The notes beneath the pieces were generated by a model, which ran no database searches, was not told the origin of the DNA, and saw only the letters and a program-made list of their open reading frames with translations. This document shows positions 33,539 through 43,482 of a stretch of 64,000 nucleotides of DNA, piece after piece; position 1 is the first letter of the stretch, and each line of letters opens with the position of its first letter. The DNA comes from Yoonia sp. (lineage in GTDB: Bacteria; Pseudomonadota; Alphaproteobacteria; Rhodobacterales; Rhodobacteraceae). Made by a program: the position numbers and the translations under genes. The stretch is from contig NZ_JAFMHJ010000008.1 of NCBI RefSeq assembly GCF_017854565.1, positions 1 to 64,000 on the forward strand, read 5' to 3'.

Positions 33539-34965
33539 TTTTCAAAGCGTCCGCCCTGAAAAAGCTATCGGTCAATCTGCTGCCGTTTGGCGAAGCGGTC
33601 AGCGATGATCTGCCGCTGGGGCAATTGTTACGGTTGTCGCTGTTTCAGGTTTCGGTGGGCATGGCATCGGTGATGTTGCTGGGCACGCTGAACCGGGTGA
33701 TGATCGTGGAATTGAACATTGCCGCGATGCTGGTGGCGACAATGATCGCCATTCCGGTGCTGGTCGCGCCGTTCCGGGCGCTGGTCGGGTTTAAATCCGA
33801 CAACTATAAATCCGCGATCGGCTGGAAGCGCATTCCCTATCTTTGGTTCGGCACAATGTGGCAGTTTGGCGGCTTGGCGATCATGCCGATGGCGCTGCTG
33901 GTGTTGTCGGGCGACCGGGCGCTGGATGTGGATTGGGCCGGGTATGTGGGTGCCGGTCTGGCGTTCCTGCTGACCGGCATTGGGATGCATATGACGCAGA
34001 CTGCGGGGCTTGCTCTGGCGGCTGATCGCGCGACCGAGGAAACCCGGCCAAAGGTCGTTGCCCTGCTATATGTGATGCATCTGGTCGGCATGGCGTTTTC
34101 GGCGATTATCATTGGCGCCCTGCTGCGGGATTATTCTGCGCTGCGGCTGGTGCAGGTGGTGCAGGGCACCGCTGTGATCACGCTTTTGCTGAACCTGACC
34201 GCCCTGTGGAAGCAGGAAAGGGTCAGCCCGATGACCAAGGCCCAGCGCGCCGAAGCGGCCCCGACGTTCCGCGATGCCTGGACCGATCTGGCGCGCGGTG
34301 GAGATGCGGGCCGTCTGCTTGCGGTCGTGTTCATCGGAACGATGGCGTTCAATATGCAAGATGTGTTGCTGGAGCCATATGGCGGCGAAATTCTGGGCCT
34401 GTCCGTGTCGACGACGACCCTTTTGACGGCGATGTGGGCCGCCGGTGCATTGGTGGGGTTTGCCATGGCCGCCCGCTGGCTGGGGCAAAATGTTGATCCG
34501 TACCGGATGGCCGCACGCGGCATTCTGGCCGGGGTTGCCGCGTTTTGCGCGGTGATTTTCGCGGCACCAATCGGGTCGCCGGCCTTGTTCTATCTGGGGG
34601 CGATCCTGATCGGATTTGGGGGCGGACTGTTTGGCGTGTCCACGCTGACCGCCGCGATGACCATGCCGACGATGGGCAATGCCGGGCGCGGTCTCGCGCT
34701 TGGTGCGTGGGGGGCCGCGCAGGCCACCGGCGCCGGTCTTTCGATCTTTATCGGGGGCACGATCCGTGACCTTGTGAACCATGCCGCCGGGAGCGGTACC
34801 TTGGGAGAGGCGCTCGCCACGCCTGCCACCGGCTATTCGGTCGTTTATCACACTGAAATTGGCCTTCTTTTCATTACCCTTATTGTGCTTGGGCCGCTGG
34901 TGCGCGTCCGGGCCATGACAAGCGGGGGCTCTGCCAAGCTGGGATTGGCAGATTTCCCGACCTGA
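33535..34965 (+). CDS. lhaA: Light-harvesting 1 assembly protein LhaA (PucC family)
   Basis: 476 aa with about twelve transmembrane helices (major-facilitator-like BCD/PucC family). Motifs [21 protein letters not shown] and [22 protein letters not shown] are typical. Assists LH1 assembly and bacteriochlorophyll delivery. It lies directly upstream of puhA (20-bp gap), and in Rhodobacter the puhA promoter is found within this gene. Family member most like LhaA by position; PucC is the alternative but would normally sit with pucBA. Confidence 0.94.
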   Translation: MIFKASALKKLSVNLLPFGEAVSDDLPLGQLLRLSLFQVSVGMASVMLLGTLNRVMIVELNIAAMLVATMIAIPVLVAPFRALVGFKSDNYKSAIGWKRIPYLWFGTMWQFGGLAIMPMALLVLSGDRALDVDWAGYVGAGLAFLLTGIGMHMTQTAGLALAADRATEETRPKVVALLYVMHLVGMAFSAIIIGALLRDYSALRLVQVVQGTAVITLLLNLTALWKQERVSPMTKAQRAEAAPTFRDAWTDLARGGDAGRLLAVVFIGTMAFNMQDVLLEPYGGEILGLSVSTTTLLTAMWAAGALVGFAMAARWLGQNVDPYRMAARGILAGVAAFCAVIFAAPIGSPALFYLGAILIGFGGGLFGVSTLTAAMTMPTMGNAGRGLALGAWGAAQATGAGLSIFIGGTIRDLVNHAAGSGTLGEALATPATGYSVVYHTEIGLLFITLIVLGPLVRVRAMTSGGSAKLGLADFPT

Positions 34966-34984
34966 CCACCGAAAGGATACCGCT

Positions 34985-35752
34985 ATGGTTGGAAATACAT
35001 TCTTTGGAAACTTTGATTTGGCGAGTGCTGCGATCTGGATGTTCTGGATCTTTTTCGCGGGCCTGATCTACTATCTTCAGACCGAGAACATGCGCGAGGG
35101 CTATCCGCTTGAGGATGAGGTGGGCAACGCCGCCCCGAACCAAGGGCCGTTCCCGGTGCCTGCCGACAAGACGTTTCATCTGCGCGATGGCCGGGGCGCG
35201 TTGACGGTGCCAAGTGGCCAGCGGGGCGACCGCGAAGATCTGGCCTTGGCGCAGTCATCGGTTGCTGCCGGATCGCCCTATGTGCCTACGGGTGATCCAA
35301 TGCTGGACGGTGTCGGCCCGGCAAGCTGGGCCCCGCGCCGCGATGTCGCCGAACTGGATGCGCATGGCCATGCCAAGATCAAGCCGCTGTCGCTGCTGCC
35401 CGACTTTCATGTGTCAGCCGGGCGTGACCCGCGCGGCAAGCCGGTTGTCGGTGGCGACGGAGAGGTCGTGGGGCGGATCACCGACATGTGGGTCGATGTG
35501 CCGGAATCGATGGTCCGGTATCTGACCGTCGATCTGAACCCCGAAGGCAGCGGCAAGACCCGGCTGATCCCGATGACGATGGCCAGGATCGACAGTGACC
35601 GTGTGACGGTCCGCGCCCTGCACGCCCATAACTGGGAGGGGCTGCCAACCATCCGCAAGGCCGATGAGGTCACGCTGCTGGAAGAAGACAAGATCTGCGC
35701 CTACGTCGCCGGCGGCACGCTTTATGCTGATCCAAATGCGATGAACGCCTAA
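34985..35752 (+). CDS. puhA: Photosynthetic reaction centre H subunit
   Basis: 255 aa, standard length. A single N-terminal membrane helix (about 12-31) is followed by [15 protein letters not shown], the conserved exit segment, and a PRC-barrel cytoplasmic domain with [12 protein letters not shown]-like sequence, [14 protein letters not shown] and [11 protein letters not shown]. Caps the L/M core on the cytoplasmic side and shapes proton delivery to QB. The L and M genes (puf) are not in this window. A perfect 10-bp hairpin follows the stop. Confidence 0.97.
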   Translation: MVGNTFFGNFDLASAAIWMFWIFFAGLIYYLQTENMREGYPLEDEVGNAAPNQGPFPVPADKTFHLRDGRGALTVPSGQRGDREDLALAQSSVAAGSPYVPTGDPMLDGVGPASWAPRRDVAELDAHGHAKIKPLSLLPDFHVSAGRDPRGKPVVGGDGEVVGRITDMWVDVPESMVRYLTVDLNPEGSGKTRLIPMTMARIDSDRVTVRALHAHNWEGLPTIRKADEVTLLEEDKICAYVAGGTLYADPNAMNA

Positions 35753-35757
35753 GCACC

Positions 35758-35784
35758 GTGGCCCCGGTTCGCCACCGGGGCCAC
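35758..35784 (+). promoter_or_regulatory. Strong hairpin between puhA and puhB
   Basis: GTGGCCCCGG and CCGGGGCCAC form a perfect 10-bp stem with a 7-nt loop and no T-run. It resembles the intercistronic hairpins that protect puf mRNA segments from 3' decay in Rhodobacter, so it may raise puhA over puhB expression. Role inferred. Confidence 0.6.
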
Positions 35785-35806
35785 CAGACACCAAAGGGGA
35801 CCTGTC

Positions 35807-36445
35807 ATGAGCCACGACGATTTCAAATTCGAACCCATCCGCGGCCTGCCAGAGCAGTTACCCGCCGATGAGCATATTCTTTGGCAGGGGTCGCCCGCGC
35901 CGCGACATCTGGCCCGCGAGGCGCTGAACCTGCGCTGGGTGGCTGGGTATTTCGGACTGCTTGCTGTGTGGCGGGTCGAGGTTTCGTCGGCTGACTTTTC
36001 GCTGGGCGTGTCGCTGATGCATGGGCTGCCGTTCGTGGTTGCGGGGCTGATCGCGTGCGGCATCCTTTATGGCATCGCCTATGTGCAGGCGCGGTCCACC
36101 GTTTACACATTGACCAACAAGCGGGTCGCGATGCGTATTGGTGCCGCGCTGACCATGACGCTGAACCTGCCGTACACATGGATTGGCACCGCCAAGCTGG
36201 ACCTGAAGCCATCGGGCAACGGCACGCTGGCGTTCGAGCTGATCGGGGACACGCGGGTGTCGTATCTGATGACCTGGCCGCATGTGCGCCCTTGGTACAT
36301 GTCGCGGACGCAGCCCGCGCTGCGCTGTATTCCCGACGCCACGACGGTCGCGCGCATTTTTGCTCAAGCCGCTGAAACGCGGATATCCGAACCCCGTGTA
36401 GAACGCATCACGGAACACGGCAGCAATGCCATAGCTGCGGAGTAA
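35807..36445 (+). CDS. puhB: Photosynthetic complex assembly protein PuhB
   Basis: 212 aa with about three transmembrane helices and a PH-like (bPH) domain: PADEHILWQGSPAPRHLARE, then YTLTNKRVAMRIGAAL and LDLKPSGNGT. Known role of the family: assembly of the reaction centre and LH1. Follows puhA by 54 bp and precedes puhC by 5 bp, matching the conserved order. Confidence 0.94.
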   Translation: MSHDDFKFEPIRGLPEQLPADEHILWQGSPAPRHLAREALNLRWVAGYFGLLAVWRVEVSSADFSLGVSLMHGLPFVVAGLIACGILYGIAYVQARSTVYTLTNKRVAMRIGAALTMTLNLPYTWIGTAKLDLKPSGNGTLAFELIGDTRVSYLMTWPHVRPWYMSRTQPALRCIPDATTVARIFAQAAETRISEPRVERITEHGSNAIAAE

Positions 36446-36450
36446 CCGAT

Positions 36451-36909
36451 ATGTCCGACGTGCAGACACCGATCCGCCACCGTGACCGCGATATGGTCCC
36501 AAGGGCGCTTGTTCAGGGCATGTTCGGCCTGATGTTCGCCACGACCGCGCTGGTTGCCTTTGCAACATTCACCGACCGCCCGCATTTGGGTGTTCTGGTC
36601 GAGGCACCGATTGCGGCGTCGCTGCAGATTGTCATGACGGGGGACCGCGCAGGGATTTATCAGGTCCATGATCTGGCCGGGAACCAACTGGCCCTTTCAA
36701 GCGAAAACAAGGCCGGATTTATTGGTGTTATCGGGCGAACCTTTGACCGAGAGCGCCAGCTACGCGGCGTGACATCAGACGAACCCGTAACCGTCTTGCG
36801 CCGCGAAAACGGCCATATCGCGATTGTCGATGAAACCACCGGCATGTCAGTCGAGCTGATTGGCTATGGTGTTGATAACGTGGCAGCCTTTGCCCGGCTG
36901 CTGGACTGA
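36451..36909 (+). CDS. puhC: Photosynthetic complex assembly protein PuhC
   Basis: 152 aa. One membrane helix near residues 23-42 (ALVQGMFGLMFATTALVAFA) and a periplasmic domain containing GVIGRTFDRERQL. PuhC is required for full LH1-reaction-centre formation in Rhodobacter. Sits between puhB and a 98-aa gene of unknown function. Confidence 0.92.
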   Translation: MSDVQTPIRHRDRDMVPRALVQGMFGLMFATTALVAFATFTDRPHLGVLVEAPIAASLQIVMTGDRAGIYQVHDLAGNQLALSSENKAGFIGVIGRTFDRERQLRGVTSDEPVTVLRRENGHIAIVDETTGMSVELIGYGVDNVAAFARLLD

Positions 36910-36960
36910 AACCGCATTGGGTCAGCCACCCGTATGCCAGAGATGTGAAAGGGAACTCAC

Positions 36961-37257
36961 ATGGGACTATTTTTAAGAACGCAGGAAACCGCACCTTGCA
37001 CGGTGACGATTTCCCATCGGTTTGAGGAACTGTCGGCACATGTCCGGTTGGACAACGGCGCAGTGATCTATCCCGGCGATACGGTGCAGGTGCAGGGCCC
37101 CGAAATTATGGCCGCCTTTGGTGAATTGATCGAAGAAAAGCGCATGGCGACGATCACGCGCGCATCAAAGCTGGAACAGCTATGGACCCGCGCGACGGGC
37201 GATTTCGAATTCATGGAACTGTGCGAATTTTCATTCAGCGAAGAGGTGATGTCATGA
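36961..37257 (+). CDS. Conserved hypothetical protein of the puh-acsF region
   Basis: 98 aa, begins MGLFLRTQETAPCTVTISHR after a GAAAGGGAAC site. No signal peptide or membrane helix; predicted small and soluble, with a beta-rich first half (RLDNGAVIYPGDTVQV) and an acidic helical end (FEFMELCEFSF). A small gene occurs at this place in many Rhodobacterales clusters, but I know of no assigned function. It overlaps acsF in ATGA, so it is translationally coupled to the cyclase and could be an accessory subunit or chaperone for AcsF (inference). Confidence 0.82.
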   Translation: MGLFLRTQETAPCTVTISHRFEELSAHVRLDNGAVIYPGDTVQVQGPEIMAAFGELIEEKRMATITRASKLEQLWTRATGDFEFMELCEFSFSEEVMS

Positions 37258-38372
37258 ACATGCACTCATCCGAAGCCACGACCGCAGAAGAAGCGATCGC
37301 CGCGCAAGAGGCGCTGCCGCCGCTGACCAACGAAGCCGCGACCGCCGTTGCGATGCAGAACACCCTGCTGACGCCACGGTTCTATACCACTGATTTTGAA
37401 GAAATGGACGCGATTGATGTGACCCCGGTGCGTGCCGAATGGGACAAGCTGATTGCGGCCATGAAGGCCGACCCCAACAAGGGCCACTTTAAGAAGAACG
37501 AAGACTGGGATCACGTCGATTGGGACCGGATGGAGCCAAAGCTGAAGGCCGAGTTCATCGACTTTCTGATCTCAAGCTGTACGGCGGAATTTTCGGGCTG
37601 CGTGCTGTATAAAGAGATGAAGCGGCGCGGGTCGAACGAAGATATCACGACCCTGTTTCAGCTGATGGCCCGTGACGAGGCGCGGCACGCCGGGTTTATC
37701 AATGATGCCCTGCGCGAAGCCGGGATTGCGGTGAACCTTGGCTTTTTGACGCAAGCCAAGAAATACACCTATTTCCGGCCTAAATTCATCTATTACGCGA
37801 CTTACCTGTCGGAAAAGATCGGGTATGCCCGTTACATCACGATTTACCGCCACCTTGAAGCGCACCCCGAAAAGCGGTTTCACCCGATTTTCAAATGGTT
37901 CCGCGAATGGTGCAACGATGAGTTTTCCCATGGCGAGGCCTTTGCCCTGCTGCTGAAAACCGATCCAAAGCTGACACAAAGCCGGATGAACAAGATGTGG
38001 ATCAAGTTCTTTCTGACGGCGGTGTTTTCCACGATGTGGGTGCGCGACCATCAGCGGCCAGAATTTCACAAGGCACTGGGCGTCGATCCGGCGTGGTATG
38101 GCCAAGAGGTGTTCCGCAAGACATCCCAGATCACCAAACAGGTGTTCCCGATGACGCTGGACATTGATCATCCACGCTGGATTCCGACGCTGAACCGGAT
38201 GCAGGACGCCAATGTGCAGATTGCGCTGGGCCGCAAGCAAGGCGGCGTTGGCGGCTGGCTGAAACGCATGGCGGGGTCGGCGAAGGCTGGTTTTGCCTTT
38301 GTGTCGCTGCTGACCATTCCGGCGGAAAAGAACGCCGTCCCGCAAAACCCCCGGCTGGAGCCCGCATACTGA
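37254..38372 (+). CDS. acsF: Mg-protoporphyrin IX monomethyl ester oxidative cyclase (aerobic)
   Basis: 372 aa from ATG 37254 (MNMHSSEATT), which overlaps the preceding stop. Di-iron ligands lie in TAEFSGCVLYKEMKRR, MARDEARHAGF and EWCNDEFSHGEAF. It builds the isocyclic ring using O2, the oxygen-dependent alternative to BchE, of which no copy is seen here. That agrees with an aerobic phototroph. Overlaps puhE by one base (TGATG). Confidence 0.97.
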   Translation: MNMHSSEATTAEEAIAAQEALPPLTNEAATAVAMQNTLLTPRFYTTDFEEMDAIDVTPVRAEWDKLIAAMKADPNKGHFKKNEDWDHVDWDRMEPKLKAEFIDFLISSCTAEFSGCVLYKEMKRRGSNEDITTLFQLMARDEARHAGFINDALREAGIAVNLGFLTQAKKYTYFRPKFIYYATYLSEKIGYARYITIYRHLEAHPEKRFHPIFKWFREWCNDEFSHGEAFALLLKTDPKLTQSRMNKMWIKFFLTAVFSTMWVRDHQRPEFHKALGVDPAWYGQEVFRKTSQITKQVFPMTLDIDHPRWIPTLNRMQDANVQIALGRKQGGVGGWLKRMAGSAKAGFAFVSLLTIPAEKNAVPQNPRLEPAY

Positions 38373-39157
38373 TGACTTCGCCTTGGATCGCATCGCTGTT
38401 GGCAATTTTCGTCTGGTGGTTTTCCACCGGGGCGATTTTGCTGGCGGTGCGCCGGGCAGATCGGGCAGGCACCCACCGGCTGACTGTGATCAAGGGCCTG
38501 CCATTGCTGATATTGGGTGGCGGGGCGGTTCTGGCGTCTTTGGCGAATGCCAGTGTGCTTGGGGTTTATCTGGGATTTTTCGGCGCGCTGGCCATCTGGG
38601 GCTGGATCGAACTGGCGTTTCTGGCAGGCGTCGTAACGGGGCCGATGCGCGACGAATGTTTGCCCGGATTGTCAGGCCGGGACAGGTTTTTCCGGGCATT
38701 TGCCACTGTGGCCTATCACGAATTGGTGTTGACGGTGGCCTTGCTGGGCTTGGTTTCGGTTTCAAATGGGGCGGCGAACCGCATGGCGATGGCGACCTAT
38801 CTGGTGCTGTTTCTGGCCCGTATTTTTGCAAAGCTGAACCTGTTTTACGGCGTGCCGCGCATCAATACGGAATTTGTGCCCGCGCGGCTGGCGCATCTGA
38901 AATCATATTTCCGTCGGGGGCCGGTCACGCTGGCATTTCCGGCGGCGATTACCGCGTTGACCGCGCTGCTGGCCGTCTGCGCCGAGCGGCTGTGGTCGGC
39001 GGGATCGGACGAAACGATTGCGGGCTTTGCCCTGTTGACCGCATTGGCGGCGCTGGCCCTTTTGGAACACTGGCTGATGGTGGTGCCGCTGCCTGATGCG
39101 AAACTATGGCGTTGGATGTTGCCCGCGCCCAAAACGATGACCAAAGAAGAAAGATAA
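38372..39157 (+). CDS. puhE: PuhE family protein (putative photosynthetic complex assembly protein 2)
   Basis: 261 aa, about seven transmembrane helices, starting WIASLLAIFVWWFSTGAILL. PuhE is a membrane protein conserved in the puh/acsF region of purple bacteria. Rhodobacter work connects it with bacteriochlorophyll production or complex assembly; its biochemical role is unsettled. It lies directly between acsF and hemA (3-bp gap). Confidence 0.92.
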   Translation: MTSPWIASLLAIFVWWFSTGAILLAVRRADRAGTHRLTVIKGLPLLILGGGAVLASLANASVLGVYLGFFGALAIWGWIELAFLAGVVTGPMRDECLPGLSGRDRFFRAFATVAYHELVLTVALLGLVSVSNGAANRMAMATYLVLFLARIFAKLNLFYGVPRINTEFVPARLAHLKSYFRRGPVTLAFPAAITALTALLAVCAERLWSAGSDETIAGFALLTALAALALLEHWLMVVPLPDAKLWRWMLPAPKTMTKEER

Positions 39158-39160
39158 GCC

Positions 39161-40375
39161 ATGGATTTTGATACACTTTTCAATGACCAGCTCGATGTAC
39201 TGAAAGACGAGGGCAACTATCGCTATTTTGCCGAGCTGGAGCGTAAGGCCGGCAAATTCCCGCGTGCAGCCAATCATGCCGAAGACGGTGTGCGCGATGT
39301 CACGGTCTGGTGTTCCAATGATTATCTGGGAATGGGGCAGCATCCGCAGGTCATCGCGGCAATGTGCGAAGCGGTTGAGCGGACAGGCACCGGCGCGGGC
39401 GGGACACGCAATATCAGCGGCACCAACCATGACCATTTGTTGCTGGAGCGCGAGCTGGCGGATCTGCACGGGAAAGAAGCCGCGTTGCTGTTCACCAGCG
39501 GCTATGTGTCGAACTGGGCCGCGCTTTCGACGCTGGGCAGCCGGTTGAAAGACTGCGTGATCCTGTCGGATGCGGGCAACCATGCCAGCATGATTGAGGG
39601 CATCCGCCACAGCCGCGCCGACAAGGTGATCTGGAAACACAACGACGTACATGATCTTGAGATGAAGCTGCGCGCCCTGCCGCGCGACGTTCCCAAGATC
39701 GTCGCATTCGAAAGCGTATATTCGATGGACGGCGATATCGCCCCGATCCGCGAGATTGTCGAAGTCGCCGAGAAGTATGGCGCGATGACCTATCTTGATG
39801 AGGTCCACGCCGTTGGCATGTACGGCCCACGCGGCGGCGGCGTGAGCGAACGCGAGGGGCTGGCCGACCGGATCACCCTGATCGAAGGCACCTTGGGCAA
39901 GGCGTTTGGCGTTGTCGGCGGGTATATCACCGGATCGGTCGCGCTGTGTGATTTCATCCGCAGCTTTGCATCGGGGTTCATCTTTACGACGGCCCTGCCC
40001 CCGGCGGTCGCGGCAGCGGCGCGGACATCCATTGCCTACCTCAAAACCTCCGAAATGGAGCGGGCCGGACAGCGCCGTCAGGTCGCCCGCCTTCGGGCCG
40101 CCCTGGACCGCGAGGGAATCCCCCATATGGCAAACGAAAGCCATATCGTGCCGGTTCTTATCAAAGACCCGGTGAAAACCCGGATGTTGGCCGATTATTT
40201 GATGCGCGAATGGGATATTTATGTCCAGCCGATCAACTATCCCACGGTTCCAAAGGGGACAGAGCGGTTGCGATTCACCCCGTCACCCCTGCACACAGAC
40301 GAAGATATCGAACATCTTATCAATGCGTTAAGAGTATTGTGGAAGCAATGCGCCTTGGCACATGCGGTCGCTTGA
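39161..40375 (+). CDS. hemA: 5-aminolevulinate synthase
   Basis: 404 aa, typical size. PLP-dependent alpha-oxoamine synthase: [25 protein letters not shown], and the PLP lysine in GTLGKAFG. Condenses glycine and succinyl-CoA, the first tetrapyrrole step in alphaproteobacteria. Placing it in the photosynthesis operon feeds the bacteriochlorophyll pathway. A second housekeeping copy may exist elsewhere. Followed by a 114-bp gap before cycA. Confidence 0.97.
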   Translation: MDFDTLFNDQLDVLKDEGNYRYFAELERKAGKFPRAANHAEDGVRDVTVWCSNDYLGMGQHPQVIAAMCEAVERTGTGAGGTRNISGTNHDHLLLERELADLHGKEAALLFTSGYVSNWAALSTLGSRLKDCVILSDAGNHASMIEGIRHSRADKVIWKHNDVHDLEMKLRALPRDVPKIVAFESVYSMDGDIAPIREIVEVAEKYGAMTYLDEVHAVGMYGPRGGGVSEREGLADRITLIEGTLGKAFGVVGGYITGSVALCDFIRSFASGFIFTTALPPAVAAAARTSIAYLKTSEMERAGQRRQVARLRAALDREGIPHMANESHIVPVLIKDPVKTRMLADYLMREWDIYVQPINYPTVPKGTERLRFTPSPLHTDEDIEHLINALRVLWKQCALAHAVA

Positions 40376-40489
40376 GAGGGATCACACAAACTTTTGCATC
40401 CCAGGGGTGGACCAAGCGGCCCCATGCATTACATTGCACGCAGACCGGGGCATACGGTCACAGAACCAGGATCGAAAAGGAATACGGTC

Positions 40490-40936
40490 ATGAAGAATTT
40501 TACAATGGCAGCCGCGTTTGCAGTACTTGCGGCGCCTGCATTTGCAGCCGGCCACGCATCCAGCCAAGGCGATGCAGCCGCCGGTGAAGAGCAATTTAAC
40601 CGTCAATGCGTCGCCTGCCACGTTGTGCAGGATGCATCCGGCGAGATCCTTGCCGGTCGCAACGCCAAGACCGCCGGGCCGAACCTGTTCGCCTTTGCCG
40701 GTCGCCCCGTCGCGTCAGCCGAAGGGTTCCGCTATGGCGATTCGATCGCTGAAGTTGGTGCACGTGGCGACGTTTGGACAGAAGAATCATTCGTCGAATA
40801 CGTGCAGAACCCAACAGATTGGCTGCGCGAAACGCTGGAAGACCGTCGTGCACGTGGCAAGATGGCCTATCAGGTACGTGAAGAGGCACAGGCCTATGAC
40901 CTATATGCCTTTCTATCGACATTCACTGCCGAATAA
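40490..40936 (+). CDS. cycA: Soluble periplasmic cytochrome c2/c551 family
   Basis: 148 aa from ATG 40490; the earlier ORF codons are upstream leader. Signal peptide MKNFTMAAAFAVLAAPAFAA, one heme site CVACH, and a probable axial Met in RGKMAYQV. Expected to shuttle electrons between the bc1 complex (petABC at 57.7-60.4 kb) and the reaction centre. Located at the end of the bch-puh run after hemA, as in related clusters. Followed by a hairpin-T terminator. Confidence 0.93.
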   Translation: MKNFTMAAAFAVLAAPAFAAGHASSQGDAAAGEEQFNRQCVACHVVQDASGEILAGRNAKTAGPNLFAFAGRPVASAEGFRYGDSIAEVGARGDVWTEESFVEYVQNPTDWLRETLEDRRARGKMAYQVREEAQAYDLYAFLSTFTAE

Positions 40937-40952
40937 GGCCGCATTACAGTTT

Positions 40953-40990
40953 CAAAAAGGCCGTCAGAGGATGCTCTGGCGGCCTTTTTT
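40953..40990 (+). terminator. Rho-independent terminator after cycA
   Basis: AAAGGCCGTCAGA / TCTGGCGGCCTTT stem (one G-T pair) with a 6-nt loop and TTTTTT. The run ends exactly at the bchO stop codon, so it closes the plus-strand superoperon and abuts the convergent gene. Confidence 0.88.
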
Positions 40991-41835
40991 CATGTCGCCG
41001 TGATCAATGCGGCAATTGTCGCCGCATCCTCTTCGTGGGCGAGGTGGCCAAGGTGGGGCAGCTCTGTCAGCCGCGCATTGGCAAGCAGGGCAGCCGCATC
41101 CCGGCTGGTTTGGGGCGGGACAGATTTGTCGCCAAGCCCGGTGATCAGATGCACGGGCGCGTCAATGCGACCCAGCCGCGCCAGCAACCCGTCCAGCGAC
41201 CATTGCGCCATCATCGCCAGGGTCGCATCGACATGTGCGCGGTCCGTCGCGAGCCGATAGTAAAGGTCGATACCGGCTTCATCCAGCGTTGATCCGGTGC
41301 CTTGGATCAGGGTGCGCACGGAATTGCGCGTTGTCGTCGCCGCAAAGATCCGTGCGCTGAAGGGAGTTGCCGCCAAGACTTTGGCCATCATCGGAAACAG
41401 CCAGCCCGCCACCCCTTTGAAGGTGCCCAAGGCCGCGTTGATCCCAACGATCCCGCGAAGGGGCCGCACGCCCAGTTCCCACATCCGCAACGCAATCGGC
41501 ACCCCCGCCGAATGGCCAACGATCAGCGCCGGTTCCCAGTTTTCATGACGGCAGAGCGCCACCAGATCCTGGGCCATGTGATCAAGCCCGCAGCGGTGTT
41601 GCGCGCCACATTGGGTGAACCCCTGCCCCGGCAGATCGACAGCGATAACGTGGTGATTCTGGGCCAGCAGGGGAAACAGGTTGCGAAAGCTTTGGGTGGC
41701 ACCGCCCGCCCCGTGGATCAGCAGGATTGTATCACCAGCGCCGTGTTCCTGCACATGCCAGCGGTGGGGCCGACACAGGATCTGGCGCGAATACCGGGCA
41801 AGCGGCCAAGTCTGCTGATCTGGGGGCCAACGCAT
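40990..41835 (-). CDS. bchO: BchO, alpha/beta hydrolase associated with Mg-chelatase
   Basis: 281 aa. Alpha/beta-hydrolase fold: oxyanion HGAGG, nucleophile elbow GHSAGVP, late His in LPHLGHLAHEE. BchO genes accompany bchI and bchD in purple bacteria; the exact role (Mg-chelatase accessory) is unproven. Last gene of the minus-strand crtA-bchI-bchD-bchO unit, 3 bp after bchD. Its stop lies at the edge of the cycA terminator. Confidence 0.92.
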   Translation of the reverse strand: MRWPPDQQTWPLARYSRQILCRPHRWHVQEHGAGDTILLIHGAGGATQSFRNLFPLLAQNHHVIAVDLPGQGFTQCGAQHRCGLDHMAQDLVALCRHENWEPALIVGHSAGVPIALRMWELGVRPLRGIVGINAALGTFKGVAGWLFPMMAKVLAATPFSARIFAATTTRNSVRTLIQGTGSTLDEAGIDLYYRLATDRAHVDATLAMMAQWSLDGLLARLGRIDAPVHLITGLGDKSVPPQTSRDAAALLANARLTELPHLGHLAHEEDAATIAALITAT

Positions 41836-41838
41836 CGT

Positions 41839-43482
41839 TCAGTCGCCAAGGACGGCGGCGACGGATTGCGACAAGCGCTGCGCGTCGGCGCGCGGCAGCG
41901 GCAGATACGGGGCGTTCAGCGTTGCCGCAAGGGCGCGCAGCGCCGGTTCGGGCCGGTTCCCGGTGTCGATGACCAGCGCATCAATACCCTGACTGCGCAG
42001 GACGCGCGCGATGTGTTGCGCATCGGTGGCGGCCAGCTTGCGGTTCGCTGTCCCATCAAGCGCGATATTGGCCCGCCCGTCGGTAAGGATCGCGATTGTG
42101 GGCGTCAGGCCGCGCCGTCGGGCCTGTGTTGCCTGATCAAAGGCCGTGACCATGCCAGCGGCCAACGGCGTGCCGCCGCCGCCGGGCAAAGCCGCAAGCC
42201 GCCGTTTGGTCTGGACGAGTGACCGGGTGGGCGGCAGCAAAAGCTCGGCCTTGGTGCCGCGAAAGGCGACCAGCGCCACATGATCGCGGCGGGCATAGGC
42301 CTGTGCCAGAAGCAGTTCGACGGCGCCTTTCGCCTCGGCCAGACGGCTAAGTGCGGCCGAGCCGGACGCGTCAACCGCGAAGATCAGCAGCCGGTCAGAG
42401 CGTTCTTCGAACCGTTTCAGCCGGATGTCCGCAGGACGGATGTGCAACCCGTCGCGCCCGCTGGCGTGTTTACGGATTGTCTGCAATGGGGCGGCGGCGC
42501 GCAGGGTGCTGATGATATCAATCCGCGCGCCATCGCAGATTTTGCCGGCGCGCGATGACAGCGGCCTGCCGCGCCGGTTACCTTTGCGGGCCGCACCGGT
42601 CCCGTTGCCGCGGCCCTTCCGGGCCTTTTGCGCAGCTAGCCGTTCCAGCAGATTGTCAGGCAACAGCGCCTTTACCGCATCAAGCAGCAGGTCGTCGGGC
42701 AGGTCCGGCGTATTTGGATCATCGCGGTCGGATCGGGTGTCAGCGGGCGGCGCGTCTGGTTCCGGCACCTCTTCGGCTGGAGTGTCGGGGAATTGGGTCG
42801 CACGGTGGGCCAGCGTCAGGGCGCAGGCGATTTCCAGATCAGCCGATGTGACACTAACATGGCCCGAAAGCGCTGCATGTGCCAGCGCGGCGCGCAGCGT
42901 AAACAAGGGCGCACGCACGCTGTCGATCCCGCATTGCGCAGCGATGGTCGCGATTTGCAGCAAGATGTCGGGATCGTGCGTGACCGTTGGCAGGCGATGC
43001 TGCGCCGCGGCCAGATCGGGGCATTCGCTTGGCCCGGTATCATGGATGCCGATGTCGGAAAGATCGGCGTCGAACGCAAGGCGTTCCGCCAGCTTTGGGT
43101 TCAGCATCTCGTCCGGCGCGGTGCCTTCGTCAAGCGCGATCAGGCTGTGGATTTTACTGCGATCCAGCGTCAAGGCAAGCCGCGCCGCGAGCGCAGTAGA
43201 CACCCGTTCCGCCATGGTCAAGATCAGCGCGCCGGGCGTCGCAAGTAGACCCTGTTCCTGCACAACATGCCCCGTTGCGAGCGTTGCAGACAGGTCTAGC
43301 CCGCCAAAAAGCGCATCGTCCGAAATCGCGGGATGCAATTTTCTGGCGTTCGGATCGACCCATTGCATCAACTGGTCACGGACCGGGCCAGACCGGGCGC
43401 GGACGCGCATCCCGCCAAGTGCCGGGTCAATCGCCAGCAATTGCAGCGCAAGCGTGGCGCGGGTCCAGTTGGCGCTAGGCAA
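41839..43482 (-). CDS. bchD: Magnesium chelatase subunit D
   Basis: 547 aa if started at TTG 43482, which has GGAAGAAG upstream and places WTRATLALQLLAID near the N-terminus as in Rhodobacter BchD. The ORF-track start lies in bchI and is rejected. Degenerate N-terminal AAA-like half, then an acidic Pro-rich linker (EEVPEPDAPPADTRSDRDD). The C-terminal VWA domain has a MIDAS motif DASGSAA. Platform of the ATP-driven motor with BchI. Start codon overlaps the bchI stop by 8 bp. Confidence 0.94.
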   Translation of the reverse strand: MPSANWTRATLALQLLAIDPALGGMRVRARSGPVRDQLMQWVDPNARKLHPAISDDALFGGLDLSATLATGHVVQEQGLLATPGALILTMAERVSTALAARLALTLDRSKIHSLIALDEGTAPDEMLNPKLAERLAFDADLSDIGIHDTGPSECPDLAAAQHRLPTVTHDPDILLQIATIAAQCGIDSVRAPLFTLRAALAHAALSGHVSVTSADLEIACALTLAHRATQFPDTPAEEVPEPDAPPADTRSDRDDPNTPDLPDDLLLDAVKALLPDNLLERLAAQKARKGRGNGTGAARKGNRRGRPLSSRAGKICDGARIDIISTLRAAAPLQTIRKHASGRDGLHIRPADIRLKRFEERSDRLLIFAVDASGSAALSRLAEAKGAVELLLAQAYARRDHVALVAFRGTKAELLLPPTRSLVQTKRRLAALPGGGGTPLAAGMVTAFDQATQARRRGLTPTIAILTDGRANIALDGTANRKLAATDAQHIARVLRSQGIDALVIDTGNRPEPALRALAATLNAPYLPLPRADAQRLSQSVAAVLGD

